DNA from: Platycnemis pennipes
Lineage: Eukaryota > Arthropoda > Insecta > Odonata > Platycnemididae
Assembly (NCBI GenBank): GCA_933228895.1
Contig: OW121848.1
Coordinates: forward strand, 92,337,470-92,401,469
DNA length: 64,000 nt
Reading direction: 5' to 3'
The notes below the pieces were generated by a model. That model was not told the DNA's origin. It saw only the letters and a program-made list of their open reading frames with translations, and did no database searches. A program made the position numbers and the translations under genes. How positions within the stretch are numbered: the stretch's first letter is position 1; each line of letters opens with the position of its first letter. Positions 1 to 9,847 of this stretch are shown here, piece after piece.

Positions 1-2057
1 GGCCAAAACCTCAGTTCGACATTTATCTGCCCTGATGACGGTGCCCGAGTCGAGCACCGAAATGTCAGCCATGGACAACCTGACCCCGTGGTAAACCTGA
101 GGAGATATTCTACATTCCCTATCCTCATATTATGGACCCTCAAAACAGAATTTTTTCCTCTGGACCCTCCTAAAAGCTTCAATGGGCCCCTGGGGAATCC
201 TGAGGGGTGTATAAAACCATCAGGATCATCTTGAATAGGTATTCATGAAGTCACATGGCATAGACACAAATGGTTCACAAATTTGGTTCGTTTGAATCAC
301 TCATTACAATCTTACTCACCGTTTTCTCTTGAATTTTTCTCATTCCGGGTTCTATTCTCAAGATGGATCAGAAAAACTCAGTTAAAACAATGAGTGAGAT
401 TGTGATGAGCTATTCAAACACACCAAACTTGCAAAACATTCATTCACTCATGTCTGTACCATATAACTCCTTGGTTACCTATTGGGGATCATCCCAATGG
501 TTTCAATAACTCCTCTATGGTTGGGAAATGCTGATATACCTATCTCATCAAAGGCTACCTTAAAAAAATGTGCTGTTCACTTTACGGAAGTTGTATTGAA
601 AAAAGCTTGCACAATTTGGAAGCTACATTTTGAATACTGTAAATGCACATGAATTAAGTCTAACTTCAAATAGATACTGATCACTGCCAATGCAGAGAAA
701 ATTAATGACTGCTTACCTCATTGAAGCTGAGGGCTTTTAGAGAGAAAATCACAATATTGAATAACAAAAACTGAATAGGCTAAAGGCAACTATTTTATTT
801 TTAATCACATTTCCTCAAAGAAAGAATGTGAAAAATTCATTTATGATAGTAAAAATATAAAAAGAATAACTCAATAAAAACGAATATGCCAGCTGGATTC
901 CACAGTTTCCAAGAGCAAACATCATCAATTTTCCCGGACTTTTCAGTTGAGGTACACATTAACTTTTTCCCTGGCACACACGGTACATGTCTATCTGATG
1001 GAGATGATGAGTTAGCAACAGAAGAGCTCAGCATTGAATTGTAAGATTTTCATCCCTCTTGACACCCTCTTCAATGTTCCATGCAGGTTAGTGGAAATAA
1101 AATGCCTATTTAGGTCCTTTCATCAAAATGGCAATAGATTAAATATAGTAATTTGCATTTTTTCACGAAAGAAATGCACAAAATGAATCATATATATTCC
1201 AGAATTATATTAAGATATTATAGAACACATGTGTTCACATAAAACCTCTTTTCTAAAATACCCCCTGAAACTTCATGCATCAACATAAGTATTCTCAAAC
1301 ATTTATAACTCTCTCGGGCAACTCAGTATTCCATACACTCAATGTTTGTATCGCAAGGGTCAATTTGTCATCAGCACATTATTCACGATTACGCAACGTG
1401 ACTGCCAACTTCGTTCCAATTATTTTTAACCAGGAAGTAGGTAACTTATATAACTAACCCACCCATTTTACATTTGAGAAGAGATCAAATAATTTCCCGA
1501 ATCAAAGTCGTACTTCACATGGTATTTGCATACATGGAAGCTTCACGATGAACCAGCATTATTCAATAATACGATAGTTATTTTTCTAAACGACTATTTG
1601 TAATTCAATAGGCATGCGGTTATGTACGTGAAATCATCAACAAGTTCCAGAAACAAATATTGGTTAGAATTAACAAAATGTACGGCACCTACTATTTACA
1701 CAACAGCTGAAGAATTGAAATCTCGAGCATAGAACTTATAACACAAATATACAACCATCTGCTTTCCATAATTGACGAATATTTGTATCACGATTACCAC
1801 TAGGCAAAATTATACCAAAGGACTTTTGATGAACTCGTCACATTGACGTTCATTCAATTTAGCTTTCCGTATTACATGGCATAATCAAAGATATTATAAT
1901 TTTGCGGTGTGGATCCAGCCTCTTAAAGCACTAGGTAAAAATCCATTTCAAGTACCATCATCAGTCTAAAAAAACCCCTGTCAATAAATGACGCTACACC
2001 CAACCGCATTCATGTCAAACCTTCTCAGAGAATAAAGTAGATACACTAAAATCATAC
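1..2057. other. PRUNE intron / unannotated AT-rich DNA
   Basis: This stretch lies downstream of the second PRUNE coding exon and is probably part of a long intron. I searched the minus strand for the next PRUNE exon, which should carry the Val-Asp-His-His motif of the DHH family, and did not find it. The first ~110 bases contain a motif (gagcaccgaaatgtcagcc, 42-60) resembling the LTR-internal sequence near 53705 (cagccgaaatgttagcc), so they may be an old repeat end. The remaining open frames are short and unlike any family I know. Confidence 0.4.
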
Positions 2058-2504
2058 CTGAAAATTAACAAATCCACAGGAATGTCATTTTCGTTGAAGA
2101 AGAACATAACTTCCGTTTTTAAAGGCAACTCCGACTGGGGTATATTGAGAAGGGGAATTGTTGCCACACGCTTGCCCGGTCCATTTCCTCCACTGGATGT
2201 TCTAGATAAATAAAGTCCGAAAACAAGGGCTGAGACTGCTGAATCCAGATCGCAAGACTCATTTCCCATTACCACTTGTACGGAGTCAAATTCATCGAGT
2301 CGTCCCTGAAATCCAAAGGAATGATTCAACACAGAAGAAACACTATTTATTGGTAGTTATCAGGCAGCTTTGAGTATGATTAAAAATAATAATACTAAGA
2401 AAAATAAAAATTCAGAGGTGAATACGGTCATACTGCCAAAAGTTAAACGTAATCACATAAAAACTCACGAGATTTCTTCGAGCCTCATGCAAAAATTCAT
2501 TCAT
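2058..2504 (-). CDS. prune: PRUNE-type exopolyphosphatase, first two coding exons (partial)
   Basis: N-terminal part of the DHH-superfamily phosphoesterase PRUNE, a cytosolic short-chain exopolyphosphatase/phosphodiesterase; in Drosophila it is the eye-colour gene prune. Seen: exon 1 coding part 2504-2469 gives MNEFLHEARRNL and ends at donor GTGAGT (2468). Exon 2 spans 2305-2058, after acceptor TTTCAG and before donor GTATGA (2057), and encodes residues 13-94. The phases agree (phase 0 at the junction, 163-bp intron). The diagnostic metal-binding motif GNESCDLDS is at residues 26-34 and matches GNEACDLDS of vertebrate PRUNE1. SELPL (about residue 66) and LIFR at the exon end also align collinearly with that protein. 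The ATG at 2504 gives the expected short lead-in before the motif. Downstream exons (VDHH motif, DHHA2 domain) are beyond the left edge. The gene is divergent from the Gly/His-rich gene, with 1.1 kb between start codons. Confidence 0.9.
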
Positions 2505-3422
2505 GTTTCCTCATACGTGGAGAGACGACACAATAGCTGGTACTTGAGTAACTAGTGTAAACTTATTGCAGAATATGTACTCATTTTCGAAAATAAAGAG
2601 CACATAATTGGAACAAGGTGTATTTGCCAAAGACACAGCACAACTTTCTGCGCTACATGACGACTTGGAACGCTTGCGGTGTTCATTTATTTTCAAAATG
2701 AACCTCACCCCCAGTTGAGTCGAGGAAAGCGAATTTCGTAATCGATTTTATTTGATTTTATTGACAATTCTCATTCCTTGTAAACCTCATGCATGAGTGT
2801 TTTTTGTCTACAGCTAAGGTTGACTGAAACACATGATGTACCTTTATGGTACATATTTTATCAATTAGGGAAGAGTTTCGAGGAATTCCTAGTTGTTGAA
2901 GCTTTTAAATATGCCTTAGTGAACAGAAATTGCTTCTGCCTACGTTTATTTTCAACGGATTTATTGCTCGGGTCATGAAATTGCTGAAGCGACTTAGGTG
3001 ATTTATGTGGAAATTCAGGATGGATTTGGCTATGGAAGAGAATTATGAATTCAATACCTTAGGCATTGACAATAAAATCCACACCCGTATCGAGGCCAAA
3101 ATTATATCCTTGTTGCATGATTTTGTCAGAGTTGAGAAAGTTAAGTGAATGGTGCACTTCTACCACCGTCAGGTACAAATCGGTACTACACCCAAAATCT
3201 CTCCGCTTTAGGAGCTCAGAAATTTTTTTTCCATTCCCGAACGACTTTCTTGTGAAACCTCACCCTATTTTTTGGCTTTAACCAGCATCACCACCTTTCC
3301 TTCCGAGCGGAACAAAGGATGAGCATCTTGCGGCATTGTTCTGCACCCTTTACATCTTTGTGGATGGAACAGGTGACCCGATTCAGAGATGATGACTTTC
3401 ACTCCCTTCTAATTTCGGTGCC
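2505..3422. other. Divergent intergenic region between PRUNE and the Gly/His-rich gene
   Basis: About 0.9 kb separate the PRUNE start codon from the TATA box of the plus-strand gene. It must hold the PRUNE 5' UTR and promoter, but I see no clear TATA or initiator for PRUNE. Open frames here are short and unrecognised. Confidence 0.45.
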
Positions 3423-3453
3423 TATATATTTTGTCCCGAGAGAGATACATCAA
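3423..3453 (+). promoter_or_regulatory. Predicted TATA box and start region of the Gly/His-rich gene
   Basis: TATATATT at 3423-3429 is followed about 29 bases later by an initiator-like acatcaaac, placing a predicted transcription start near 3452. The spacing is that of a classical insect TATA promoter. The start itself is inferred. Confidence 0.5.
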
Positions 3454-3644
3454 ACAGAAGCCGACGGGGTATAACCGGCTGCCGTTCTTCCTAAATAAGG
3501 TAGGTAGGTACCTACCTGCCAATCTGACTTAATATCAGTGTCGAAGAATGATATGGATGGAGTGATTTTTGGTATTGTGAGAACATTTATCGTTTGTGAT
3601 TTTGTAATTACATTAATGCTGCTCGTTAATCATTTGAATTGCAG
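3452..3644 (+). other. Predicted noncoding exon 1 (about 3452-3499) and intron 1 (3500-3644)
   Basis: A donor (AAG|GTAGGT, GT at 3500) and an acceptor (ttgaattgcag, AG at 3643-3644) bracket a 145-bp intron. The start codon of the secreted protein is the first base after the acceptor, so the 5' leader appears to be a short separate exon. The donor lies inside a near-perfect palindrome (3499-3520). Inferred from splice signals only. Confidence 0.5.
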
Positions 3645-5585
3645 ATGACGAGGATCGGAGTCTTCGTTCTGCTGGCTGCATTTACATTATCGGCCGCAGA
3701 ACCACCAGTCCTTGGTGAGTAGGAAAACAAGTGTTCCATTCTGTAAGCTCTTTTTTGGATATGTTAGAACCAACTAGTAAGAGTTTTTAGTAAAACGTTT
3801 TAATTCCCTTGATGGTCTTCCAACGACTGATGTGAGAATTCAGTTTTAATCTATATTTATACGCACTAAAATTAGAACAAATGTGGCAAACAAAGTTTCT
3901 TGGTATCCGTTGATAATGCGGACAGTCATTAAGATCGTGATTATTAAAAAAATTCTGCCACAAATTTTCCAGGTGGGAAGAGATATAAGAGTCATAAACT
4001 GAGTACTGTTTATGGTCCACCTAGCATTGGATTAAGTAGCAAGTATGGCTCTCCTGGAAAGAGTGAAGCTAACTCGTACAAGGGATATGAGCATGTGAGT
4101 TTAACTTATGGAGCTCCTGGGGGTGTAGCGCATGGCAGCGGCTATGGGGACGGTGGAGGCCATGGGGGTGGAGGGCACGGAGGCGGGGATCACGGAGGTG
4201 GTCACGGGGGAGGTGGGCACGGAGGAGGAGGTCACGGGGGAGGTGGACACGGGGGTGGAGGACATGGAGGCGGGGGTCATGGAGGACACGGAGGTGGCGG
4301 TCATGGAGGAGGACACGGAGGCGGTGGTCACGGAGATGGACACGGGGGTGGTGGACACGGAGGCGGCGGTCACGGGGGCGGGGGTCACGGGGGAGGGCAT
4401 GGGGATGGTCATGGAGGACATGGGGGAGGAGGACACGAAGGTGGTTATGGGGGCGGTCACGGAGGTGGTGGTCACGGGGGAGGGCATGGGGGCGGTCACG
4501 GAGGACATGGGGGCGGAGGACATGGTGGAGGCGGTGGTCATGGGGGAGGACACGGAGGGCACGGTGGAGGCGGTGGGCATGGGGGTGGAGGACACGGAGG
4601 CGGCGGCCACGGGGGTGGAGGGCATGGAGGCGGTGGTCACGGAGGTGGAGGGCACGGTGGAGGCGGTGGACATGGGAGTGGAGGACACGGGGGCGGCGGC
4701 CACGGGGGTGGAGGGCACGGTGGAGGTGGTGGACATGGGGGCGGCGGCCACGGAGGTGGAGGATACGGTGGTGGAGGGCACGGTGGAGGAGGCGGCGGCC
4801 ACGGAGGCGGTGGTCACGGAGGTGGAGGGCACGGTGGAGGCGGTGGACATGGGAGTGGAGGACACGGGGGCGGCGGCCACGGGGGTGGAGGGCACGGTGG
4901 AGGTGGTGGACATGGGGGCGGCGGCCACGGAGGTGGAGGATACGGTGGTGGAGGGCACGGTGGAGGAGGCGGCGGCCACGGAGGTGGGGGACACGGAGGT
5001 GGATACGGGGGCGGCGGCCACGGGGGAGGGGGGCACGGTGGAGGAGGCGGCGGCCACGGGGGTGGAGGGCACGGTGGAGGTGGTGGACACGGGGGTGGAG
5101 GGCACGGTGGAGGTGGTGGACACGGGGGCGGAGGCCACGGGGATGGAGGTGGTGGACACGGGGGCGGCGGCCACGGGGGTGGAGGGCACGGTGGAGGTGG
5201 TGGACATGGGGGCGGCAGCCACGGAGGTGGAGGATACGGTGGTGGAGGGCACGGTGGAGGAGGCGGCGGCCACGGAGGTGGGGGACACGGTGGAGGAGGC
5301 GGCGGTCACGGGGGTGGAGGGCATGGCGGTGGAGGATACGGAGACGGGGGCGGCGGGGGGCATGGAGGAGGCGGTCATGGGGGAGGGGGTGGACATGGAA
5401 GCTATGGTGGAGGACACAAAGGTGCCAGTTGGAGTTATGATAGCGGCGTTGGCTCCAAGGGTGCCAGCAGCGGTGATGTAAGCGGACCAAAGGGTAAAAG
5501 CGGCAACTACGGAAAACTGTCAGCATATAAACTCAGCCTCAGCTACGGCTTACCTTACGGAAAGAGCAGCGGATATAAAAGTTAA
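3645..5585 (+). CDS. Secreted glycine/histidine-rich structural protein, complete
   Basis: Two coding exons, 3645-3714 and 3973-5585, give about 560 residues. Exon 1 starts right after an acceptor and encodes a signal peptide (MTRIGVFVLLAAFTLSAA, then EPPV). Donor GTGAGT is at 3715 and acceptor ttttccag ends at 3972; the phase-1 junction keeps the frame. The mature N-terminus (to about residue 82) is Lys/Tyr/Ser-rich with VYGPP, KYGSP and TYGAP. Residues ~83-503 are almost only Gly and His, in GGGGH, GGGGGH and GGH units with occasional GGGGYGGGG, Asp or Ser. The C-terminus (~504-560) returns to Lys/Ser/Tyr with SYGLPYGK. No cysteine appears in the repeat. YGxP motifs occur in insect resilin-like and cuticular proteins, so an extracellular cuticle, mandible or secretion role is the best inference; spaced histidines could bind metal or take quinone cross-links. 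The family cannot be assigned by eye. No AATAAA was seen within about 300 bp after the stop. Confidence 0.85.
4146..5410 (+). repeat. Coding minisatellite of GGN/CAY units
   Basis: About 1.25 kb of imperfect 9-18-bp units of the type GGxGGxGGxCAC. A higher-order 177-bp (59-residue) duplication is visible: the catgggagtgg marker recurs at 4671 and 4848, and ggatacggtgg at 4761 and 4938, with a third related ggatacggtgg at 5232. The purine-rich plus strand keeps other frames on both strands open, so the long overlapping frames here are composition artefacts. Confidence 0.9.
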
Positions 5586-6119
5586 TCATTGGCCCTTGAT
5601 CTTCCCGGATATCTGTGGTTAAGGTATTTATGACGTTCATTTGAACCTTGTAAAAATCTGGCATATCATTATCTCCAATCAAATTTGAAAGTAAAGTGTA
5701 TGCTTATCAACATATTTACCCGGGAAACAGTCAATTCCTTAAGGCTCCGATTTTTTTCATCCTTTATATCTTCAACATTCCTTCATCCGAAAAGTAACTT
5801 TTTCTAAAAAGACTCCTGTCAATTTTACACGGCTCATCAATTACCATTTGCACAGAATTAATGCTCTCTGAAAAACGGTAAAAGAGAAGAATAAGCGTCG
5901 TGCGATGCAAAATACTGTATTCCATGGGTAAAGAATATTAATTTTACCATTCAATTACCAATGAAATGATTTCAGAATCATGCAGATCTCTAATGTCCTT
6001 GATTTGAGTTGAAGAAATCACACTTATTTACGCAAGGTTGTCATCACGGGGACCAAAAATATGGATGTTGCTGGATTCACTACTTATTCCGGTAACGAAG
6101 CAAAATACAGTCGTGCTAA
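5586..6119. other. 3' flank of the Gly/His-rich gene
   Basis: AT-rich DNA that presumably contains the 3' UTR and cleavage site of the preceding gene. No canonical AATAAA stands out close to the stop, and no other gene was recognised. Confidence 0.4.
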
Positions 6120-6365
6120 AGTCGAGCCCGCGAAAAATAGGCTAGATTACTGTTAGCAATCCCGAAGGCTCGGGTTCGAATCACGTCTTGGTCTGAGATT
6201 TTTCAATAATATACCGCTCCTCACTTGAGTGCTGAATGGAGAGCGGTTCGAGATGTATAGAATTCCGACCGTCGGATGGGACGCAAAAACGTGGACCCTG
6301 CGGCGCTTTTCGTTAAGAGAGGGTTGATGACGACGCTGGATTTCTCTTCTCGTTTCCTCCGTTCC
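6120..6365 (+). mobile_element. tRNA-derived SINE, family A, copy 1
   Basis: A pol III B box (gggttcgaatc at about 6172) follows a tRNA-like head. A body shared with other copies follows: a stretch ending in ccgtcggatgggacg, then cgcttttcgttaagag and gacgctggatttctctt. The same order (head, B box, gatgggacgtta, tttcgttaagngc, gggtttctc) recurs near 10.4, 14.5, 44.1 and 51.3 kb, which defines the family within this window. Ends are approximate. Confidence 0.7.
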
Positions 6366-7915
6366 CTAAAAAATTCCTACCTCACCCAAATGCCCAAACA
6401 TCTTAAAATGAGGTTAGCTGTCGGTCCCCTACCCCTAAATAACTAATTGGTAAATAGGAGCCTTCAAAACGTCGCCGACTAGAAAAACTGGAGGATAAGC
6501 CGGATAGATCGAAATGTTCACTGAAGCGTTCATTACTCTAGGGGAGGAAAGGTAAGTGACGAAAAAATACATGAAGAGCGGAATACCGAAGAGGGAGATT
6601 GAGCGGGAGAGTGCTCCGTAAGACAGATATAGGAAAAAAGGGAATGAATTTCTGACGGTTTGGTGTTAAGCACAGAGGAGCTTGAACCGAAGATAATGAA
6701 GAGTAATAGGGACTGTCCAAATGACTACCAATATTGATCAAAAACTATGATTGTGATGATGGAGCAATAAATTGCATGGAAACCTCCTACGCCAACTATC
6801 GATTTCCATGGAATATGAGCATCAGAGGTGACACCCGAACGGCTCACGCTTGTGGAACTAAATTAAAGCTCGTGTTGCTTGTCATATGTATGTACATGCA
6901 TGCACTCACGGAAGGGTGTGGCAGAGAATAGAGTCCGCTTATCCCCTTCGAGTGAACAAAAATTACTAATAAAACGCGAATGTCTTGAATGCGAAATATT
7001 TTTCCATAGGTCAGAATTGGCTTGGTTTATAATGCGCCGAATTTATGTTGTCTGCTATCGGAACAGTCAATCGAAAGTTATTTCCATGTATTTCCCTTGT
7101 GGCATATTGTCCTTTGAGAATCTCTTCCTCGCCAAGTGATCTCTCGAGTACCTACACTTAGTCTTCATAATAAAATATACCAACCGCTGCTGGAAGTGCC
7201 TCTTTCTTATCTACTCATCATTGATCAGACGTGGTAGTCAAAATAGCAAAGTCGTGGAGTTACAGGAAATGTTAGAAGTTAACTGACGGCATTTGCTAAT
7301 CTAGAACTCATAATAGGTGGCGCGCTAGCTGAAACTGAACTATTGTGTGAAACATTCGAACAAATTGGCGTTCAGATTAATTTTTCTTTGGAAAAAATAA
7401 AAGATAATTTCAATGCTCCATATCATTGTACTCAATACATTATTGCTAGATAGGAACACTTTCCTAAGGATGTATGTGAATCCGCGCCAGCACTTGTAGT
7501 TATCGATGATTAATGCGATATAAGGGATTGCGAGTGGCTGGGGTCAAAAAAGTACCTGATACTTATTATGTGATTAGTTACTTCATCTAGTATTTATAAA
7601 AATTCCATTGAGAATGTACATAGAGATGGTAAAAATAATTTATACCTGTAGCGAGCACACTAAGCATTTCCTCATTTTTATGACATTTTAATGCAATGAC
7701 TCTATCTATTACTTCAGGAGCTCCCTTAACTGCCCCCTAAAAATACGAGCTTAAAGTCACTGTCCCAGACAGCACGTTGCATTACTCGTACTAGGCACGG
7801 TGTGGAACGAGTATTTCTTGCCCTTTTTTGCCACTAGCGCTCGCCGGTACTCCATCCCTACCCCCTATAAACCAATTGGGCTCTCCTTCTTAACCCCGAA
7901 CTTTCTCCTTTGCAG
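6366..7915. other. No gene recognised
   Basis: AT-rich sequence with only short frames. The last ~60 bases are pyrimidine-rich and end in a good splice acceptor (cctttgcag, AG at 7914-7915), described with the next entry. Confidence 0.4.
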
Positions 7916-8096
7916 GAAGCATTGATCGGCGTTTGGAATGACAGAACACAGAACGAAGCGTTCTTCGCATCGCCAGACGTCATGAAGTCTCCACAGAGCA
8001 TTGTGCCTTGTGCCTGTTGTTATGTAAATAAGAATTCTTGTTGTAGATTTTTCATTCTTTTGTTACTCGTGATGTTTTTAAATGCCTGTAAATAAA
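7916..8096 (+). other. Candidate terminal exon with poly(A) signal
   Basis: A strong acceptor (pyrimidine tract then ttgcag, AG at 7914-7915) opens a sequence that stays open in one frame for about 59 codons and stops at 8093-8095, overlapping an AATAAA at 8091-8096. The predicted tail reads EALIGVWNDRTQNEAFFASP and onward, then a Cys-rich and hydrophobic end. I recognise no domain, and no upstream exon can be joined with confidence; it could equally be a 3' UTR exon or chance. Confidence 0.25.
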
Positions 8097-8347
8097 TTCC
8101 TTGAAAAATATAAAAAACTATTGGCTTATATATAAATCCTGTATCCCCTATAGCAGGCTGCGGTAAGGCTTGGGACACCCCTTTCGATGAGGTATGTCTT
8201 GCAAAGAAGACGAAAAACGATCGTTAAAATGGTAGAAAATGCTGACCCTAAATTATACAGGCAGGAAAAAAAAATAAAATACAGCTTACTTGAACTATTT
8301 GAAAAAATATGGTAATTGTAGAATAATAGGGGTAATTTAGTGCCATG

Positions 8348-8355
8348 AAAAAAAA
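8348..8355 (-). terminator. Pol III oligo-T terminator of tRNA-Thr
   Basis: Eight consecutive T on the minus strand directly follow the tRNA discriminator base, the standard RNA polymerase III stop signal. Confidence 0.9.
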
Positions 8356-8429
8356 AGGCACCGGGGAGATTCGAACTCCCGATCTCCTGTTTACTAGACA
8401 GGCGCTTTAACCAACTAAGCCACGGCGCC
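8356..8429 (-). tRNA. tRNA-Thr-AGT: tRNA-Thr (anticodon AGT)
   Basis: Complete cloverleaf on the minus strand: acceptor GGCGCCG pairs with CGGTGCC, the D arm reads GCTTAGTTGGTTAAAGC, anticodon stem CCTGT/ACAGG encloses loop CTAGTAA with anticodon AGT, and T arm GGGAG/CTCCC encloses TTCGAAT. It is very close to animal tRNA-Thr(AGT). No intron. The discriminator base is U (8356). A run of eight T follows immediately, as expected for pol III. Confidence 0.96.
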
Positions 8430-9272
8430 ATGTCTTTCAGGAGCGAGTAAACAATTTATAACTCATTTCCCTTATTCTGGTGCAGGTTTTAATCTCTCTG
8501 GAAAATCGATACTTTTGTTTATCATGTGCGAATGGAGGTTTTTCAGGGGCTAAAATACTTTAATTACATGTTGTGCTACTTCCAAGTGTTTTCCGATGTA
8601 TACTTTTTAGTTCTCGTATGACAACTCTGAGCACGTCAACGTGTGAGCACTTGTATTGGAAGGATTGGAAGGCTTTCATATCGATAACCTCAAATAGAGT
8701 ATGGGGTATTGCTTAATGGATTTGTACTTGATTACTTAGTTGCCGTGATGTCTAAGCTTATCTAGTATTAGTGGTCATTAGACTTTCCAATATCAAGCAG
8801 ACATAATAAGCATAGTATCAAAGGCCTTTTCTATCACCTTTTATGCAGCATACTTGTGCAACTCGGGTGGAGCAAAAATATTTCTGAAGGATTTTGAAGG
8901 TCAAATTCATTCGAGGAATAATTAAATAAGATATTAGGTTAAAGTTATAAGGCTCTAAGACATCGGGCTTTGCCAACGTTTTCAGGGGACGTTTAAAGCA
9001 GTTAGGCTTAGTGTTTGGTATTCGTGGTATTCGTCATTAGGTAATAGCATGCATTACGCAATTAAAGACTAATGATTGGAAGGGAAGCACTGGATTGGAA
9101 GCACTGGAAGTGTAGCCAGAAGAGGCTGCAAGGCATATCAAGTATTTAGTGGCCAAGTGAAGGTATTATTTCAGGGAAATAAATGCTAATGTTATCTTAT
9201 CGTTTACAGAGACCACACAATTTGGTGCACTTCAGGGTTAATTTTGCACGTATTTTCGCCATCTCTTTGCCT
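8430..9272. other. No gene recognised
   Basis: AT-rich sequence upstream of the tRNA (minus orientation). It holds no convincing frame, repeat or motif. Confidence 0.4.
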
Positions 9273-9328
9273 TAAATTTGGGCGAACTCAAGTGCAGCCC
9301 TAAATTTGGGCGAACTCAAGTGCAGCCC
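9273..9328 (+). repeat. 28-bp perfect tandem duplication
   Basis: The unit beginning taaatttgggcgaactcaag and ending tgcagccc occurs twice back to back (9273-9300, 9301-9328) without mismatch, so the duplication is recent. Confidence 0.95.
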
Positions 9329-9614
9329 TTCAACGTTAGCAATTTAGTCCTAATGTCTAGAAAGATTCATTCTAAAGATCAGCGGAAAGCATTCTGCTTC
9401 ATTTCGCTAGTGCCCATTATCATTTCACTCACTAAGATATTCAATGATTGCGAACTTGTTCCTTTTTGCTTTAAGAAATCCACAGGGAATAAGGCTACTA
9501 TGGTAACTTAACCAGTTTCAGCACCTTGCTGGAAATATTGGGGTCCAGGCTCATGTTCCAATTAGGGTGAATGATTTTTCCTCCATAAAAATTCTGCTAT
9601 TGATCAAGATCTTA

Positions 9615-9847
9615 AGGCCGCTTTACACGATACAATTTTTTGCACAATTTCTTGTACAAACTCTTGTATAGACTGAACGAAATTGTATGTTTGTCTGAAT
9701 GGAATTAGAACACGTTCTATTTCCCATTCAGTCATTCAGACAATCGCACAAGTTTTCGTACAATTTGCCGCTTTACACGGTACAATTTCCTCATGCAAGA
9801 GTTTGTACAAGAAATTGTACGAAAAATTGTATCGTGTAAAGCGGCCT
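9615..9847. mobile_element. PIF/Harbinger-type MITE with TTA target duplications
   Basis: The element begins AGGCCGCTTTACACG and ends with its exact complement. The TIRs continue, nearly perfect, for about 50 bases (gatacaatttttt, tttcttgtacaaactcttg). TTA flanks it on both sides (9612-9614 and 9848-9850). A TTA/TWA duplication with GGCC-containing TIRs is typical of PIF/Harbinger MITEs. No coding capacity. The right arm carries a second inverted TIR copy from 9769 (gccgctttacacggtacaat), so that arm can fold on itself. Confidence 0.85.

Noticed and set aside
2511..2708. Minus-strand 65-codon frame upstream of PRUNE
   Set aside because: It is the leader region of PRUNE; the conserved start MNEFLHEARRNL at 2504 fits the family and this frame does not join it in phase.
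3787..4020. Minus-strand frame with a Cys/His pattern (FVCHICSNF) resembling a half zinc finger
   Set aside because: It lies across intron 2 and the exon 3 start of the Gly/His-rich gene, with a single incomplete Cys/His set and no neighbours to support it.
4069..5526. Minus-strand 485-residue His/Arg/Leu-rich frame and 438-residue Ser/Thr/Val-rich frame, plus a second plus frame of 449 residues
   Set aside because: They overlap the Gly/His-coding repeat exactly and arise from its codon composition. None has splice signals, a signal peptide or a domain.
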